Assembly: GCA_963658085.1 (NCBI GenBank)
Contig: CAVKOU010000010.1
Coordinates: 1 to 64,000, forward strand
Direction: 5' to 3'
Origin: CAKRJP01 sp963658085
Lineage (GTDB): Bacteria; Bacillota; Clostridia; Lachnospirales; Lachnospiraceae
DNA: 64,000 nt
The position numbers and the translations under genes were made by a program. Positions 61,798 through 64,000 of the stretch are shown in pieces (position 1 is the first letter of the stretch; every line of letters begins with the position of its first letter). The notes beneath the pieces were generated by a model, which worked only from the letters and a program-made list of their open reading frames with translations, had not been told where the DNA came from and did not search any database.

Positions 61798-63450
61798 TTA
61801 TTTCTTTTGTACATATTTCAAGCAGTCTAATGTTACCGCTGCAAGAATGATAATTCCTTCAAATACAAACTGAAGGTTGGTGTCAATTCCAAGAATTGTC
61901 AGAGCATAAGTAAGGGATGTAAAGATCAATACACCGGTTACAACACCGGAAATCTTTCCGATACCACCGGTAAAGGATACACCACCAACTACGCAAGCTG
62001 CGATAGCATCCATATCCCATCCTTGTCCATAAGCTGCACTACCGGATCCTACCATTCGATTACACTCAAGCCAAGCGCCGAATCCATAAAGGATACCTGC
62101 CAGAACAAAGGCTCCAATGGTTACTGCAAATACGGAGATACCTGAAACTGCAGCTGCCTCCGGATTTCCACCTACTGCATAGAGGTTCTTTCCAAAAGTG
62201 GTCTTATTCCAGATAAACCAAACGATGATGATTGCAGCTACCGCCCAAAGGATAATCGTCGGGAATCCTCCTACATTCGGAATAAATATATTTGGAATAG
62301 AAGGATCAATAGCACCAAAAGAAACACCCTTTGTTGCATAAGTAACTAAACCAAAGATAATCAACATGTTGGCCATGGTAGATACAAATGGATGCATTTT
62401 AAATCTGGCCATGAAAAATCCTGCAATACAAGCAAATAAGGTTGTAAGGATTACACAAACTCCAAGGGCGAAAAATGCTCTTGCCACTACCGGCATACCT
62501 GTGAAATCAAAGATATGTCCAAATACACTACCGGTATTAATACCGTTGTGCATGATAATCGTAGCAGTTACCATACCCATACCAACCATACGTCCTACAG
62601 AAAGGTCAGTACCGGTAAGGAGGATCAGTCCCGCAACACCGAGGGCTAAGAACATTCGAGGTGAAGCCTGCTGTAAGATATTTAAAATATTTCTTACAGT
62701 TAAAAGCTGTGTATTCTTAAGCACCGGTGTGATAGCACAAAGAATGATAAAAATTAACAAGATAACAATATAGAGTCCATTTTTATACAAAAACTGTGCC
62801 GTATTAAAAGTATACTTATAATTTTCAAATGCCTGTTTACGCTTCTGCATAAAGGTAAAATTAGACATTCTGAGAAGATCAATAAGATGATACCTATGCA
62901 TATAAGCATCATGCTTTCTATCTTTGATCTCCTGCAATTTAGACTCGTGAGTCATCTGGGCATCAAAGAGCTTATTCTTGAAGGTAAGCTTCTCTGCCTT
63001 CAACTCCTCTTGATCATGAATCTTAGACAAAGTGCTTCTTTGTTCTGCTTCAATCTTTGCCTTGATCTTCTTATATTCATTTTCTTCCGCTTCCTTTGCA
63101 GACTGGCAACTTTTTGCAATAATATTGTAGTACTCTGCATCATAGTGCTTGTCCAAATATCCTTCTGCATCTGCAATTAATTTGGAAATCTGTGCTTTAT
63201 TAGACTCCTCAATGGTCTTTGCCTTTGCTAAGTCCTTCTTGCACTCTTCAATGATTTTCTCCTGCTCTGCCTTGGATAAGTTTTTATCCTCTTTTGTAAT
63301 GGCAATCCGATTCTTTAAATTAACAACTTTATCTGAGCCATCTTTTCTAAGCTCGTCAATCTGACTCTGAATTTTTCCAACATAATCATCAATCGGTTTT
63401 AAGAGCTTCTCTTCCTCTTCAGCCGAAATAATAAAGCCTGTTTCTGCCAT
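61798..63450 (-). CDS. mglC: Galactose ABC transporter permease MglC with N-terminal coiled-coil extension
   Basis: The last about 327 residues are a complete MglC-type permease (BPD_transp_2 family; TM1 from about 224, motif LTGTDLSVGRMVGMGM, GKISGVVTGVLIFTSL). Ahead of it is an unusual cytoplasmic extension of about 220 residues, highly charged and heptad-like (Lys/Glu/Ala/Ile repeats), predicted to form a long coiled coil. E. coli MglC has 336 residues and lacks this. I chose the start MAETGFIISAEEEEK (550 residues) with AAGGAG about 10 bases upstream; the in-frame ATG at 63486 would overlap mglA. Frame and codon use are continuous, so it is not an assembly artefact. Confidence 0.92.
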   Translation of the reverse strand: MAETGFIISAEEEEKLLKPIDDYVGKIQSQIDELRKDGSDKVVNLKNRIAITKEDKNLSKAEQEKIIEECKKDLAKAKTIEESNKAQISKLIADAEGYLDKHYDAEYYNIIAKSCQSAKEAEENEYKKIKAKIEAEQRSTLSKIHDQEELKAEKLTFKNKLFDAQMTHESKLQEIKDRKHDAYMHRYHLIDLLRMSNFTFMQKRKQAFENYKYTFNTAQFLYKNGLYIVILLIFIILCAITPVLKNTQLLTVRNILNILQQASPRMFLALGVAGLILLTGTDLSVGRMVGMGMVTATIIMHNGINTGSVFGHIFDFTGMPVVARAFFALGVCVILTTLFACIAGFFMARFKMHPFVSTMANMLIIFGLVTYATKGVSFGAIDPSIPNIFIPNVGGFPTIILWAVAAIIIVWFIWNKTTFGKNLYAVGGNPEAAAVSGISVFAVTIGAFVLAGILYGFGAWLECNRMVGSGSAAYGQGWDMDAIAACVVGGVSFTGGIGKISGVVTGVLIFTSLTYALTILGIDTNLQFVFEGIIILAAVTLDCLKYVQKK

Positions 63451-63469
63451 AGTTGTACGCTCCTTCCTG

Positions 63470-64000
63470 TTATAGATACATCGCACTGAGTCTCAATAAT
63501 TCTTCCTGGTTTGTTTCCTTGGTATTTACAATGCCTGCCAAATGACCGTTGGACATAACACCGATTCGATTGGTAATACCAAGAATCTCCGGCATCTCAG
63601 AAGAAACTACAATAATTGTCTTTCCCTGTTTTGCCATATTGATAATCAGTTCGTAAATTTCATATTTAGCACCTACGTCAATTCCTCTGGTAGGGTCATC
63701 CATCATAAACACACTTGGGGAACGCTCCAACCATCTGCCGAAGATTACCTTCTGCTGGTTTCCTCCGGAAAGACTGGTGATCATATCATCAGGCCCCATA
63801 CATTTGGTATGCATGATCTTAATTTCCTCAGATGTTGCTCTAACCATCTGATCATGGGATAATACCGGTCCGTTCTTATAATGCTTCATATTTGCAATAG
63901 TGGTATTAAAGGTAATGTCCCCCTTCATAAACAGACCGTTGGCTTTTCTCTCCTCTGTAATCAACGCAAATCCATGATTCATGGCATCCTTTGGAGAACT
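63470..64000 (-). CDS. mglA: Galactose/methyl galactoside ABC transporter ATPase MglA (C-terminal part)
   Basis: The gene runs off the right edge; 176 C-terminal residues are visible. They hold the second nucleotide-binding domain's signature LSGGNQQKVIFGRWLERSP, Walker B MMDDPTRGIDVGAKYEI, and the H-loop region VVSSEMPEILGITNRI. This is the double-ABC ATPase type of sugar importers in the ribose/galactose class. The frame is open to the last base, so no start is given. mglC begins 19 bases past its stop. Confidence 0.93.
   Translation of the reverse strand, partial: SSPKDAMNHGFALITEERKANGLFMKGDITFNTTIANMKHYKNGPVLSHDQMVRATSEEIKIMHTKCMGPDDMITSLSGGNQQKVIFGRWLERSPSVFMMDDPTRGIDVGAKYEIYELIINMAKQGKTIIVVSSEMPEILGITNRIGVMSNGHLAGIVNTKETNQEELLRLSAMYL

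Noticed and set aside
2111..63862. Many plus-strand open frames of 60-210 codons opposite the minus-strand genes
   Set aside because: They lie antisense to clear genes, lack ribosome sites and have low-complexity Ser/Ile/Leu-rich translations expected of the complementary strand.
1..64000. CRISPR arrays, insertion sequences, prophage genes, tRNA genes
   Set aside because: I looked for regular repeats, transposase or integrase motifs and tRNA T-arms; the only T-arm-like sequence belongs to tmRNA.

Overview
The window looks like core chromosome of a low-to-mid GC Firmicute of class Clostridia, most likely family Lachnospiraceae. The evidence is the gene content and order: radA, gntR-clpC, pur and pyr clusters, ftsEX with an M23 hydrolase and CtpA, addBA, secG-rnr-smpB with ssrA, class II galT with galK, and Lachnospiraceae-type small conserved proteins. 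Strong AGGAGG ribosome binding sites and TTGACA/TATAAT promoters fit. Nearly every gene is on the minus strand; the only convincing plus-strand gene is a YitT-family membrane protein. I see no insertion sequence, prophage, CRISPR array or tRNA gene.

Layout, left to right (transcription mostly runs right to left). Positions 1-270 hold three tandem minus-strand promoters with A-rich upstream tracts, pointing off the left edge, as expected just upstream of an rRNA or other stable-RNA operon. Then come radA, a conserved small protein, clpC and its GntR-type regulator (0.3-5.2 kb); the purine genes purE-M-N-D behind a promoter inside the end of an M29 aminopeptidase gene (5.3-11 kb); two small membrane proteins and an overlooked 50-residue membrane protein (11.1-12.1 kb); the pyrimidine cluster pyrF-K-D-E (12.2-15.7 kb); the envelope/division cluster CdaR-like regulator, ftsE, ftsX, M23 hydrolase, ctpA (15.8-21 kb); a WecG/TagA glycosyltransferase and addB-addA (21.1-29 kb); a DapF homologue, hflX, a TPR lipoprotein, ung and hisF-hisH (29-34 kb); an OmpR-type two-component system (34-36.4 kb); tmRNA with secG, rnr, smpB and two membrane proteins (36.5-41.4 kb); YitT, DUF3877 and DUF368 proteins (41.6-43.9 kb).

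The right third is devoted to carbohydrate use. Two family 3 glycosidases, one cytoplasmic and one membrane-anchored with permuted domains, flank a LytTR/GHKL two-component system, and both carry the same direct-repeat element upstream, which suggests a dedicated regulon. galK and galT follow, then a tightly overlapping sensory cassette (MglB-like lipoprotein, membrane-anchored binding protein, YesM-type kinase, YesN-type regulator) beside an Mgl galactose ABC transporter. The permease of that transporter has an unusual N-terminal coiled-coil extension of about 220 residues, and its ATPase gene runs off the right edge.

The observations most worth follow-up are the DapF homologue in which both catalytic cysteines are serines, the shared LytTR-type repeats of the two glycosidase genes, the coiled-coil MglC, the addB start site buried in a perfect hairpin, the GntR-clpC operon with a palindrome on its promoter, and the tandem promoter array at the left edge.
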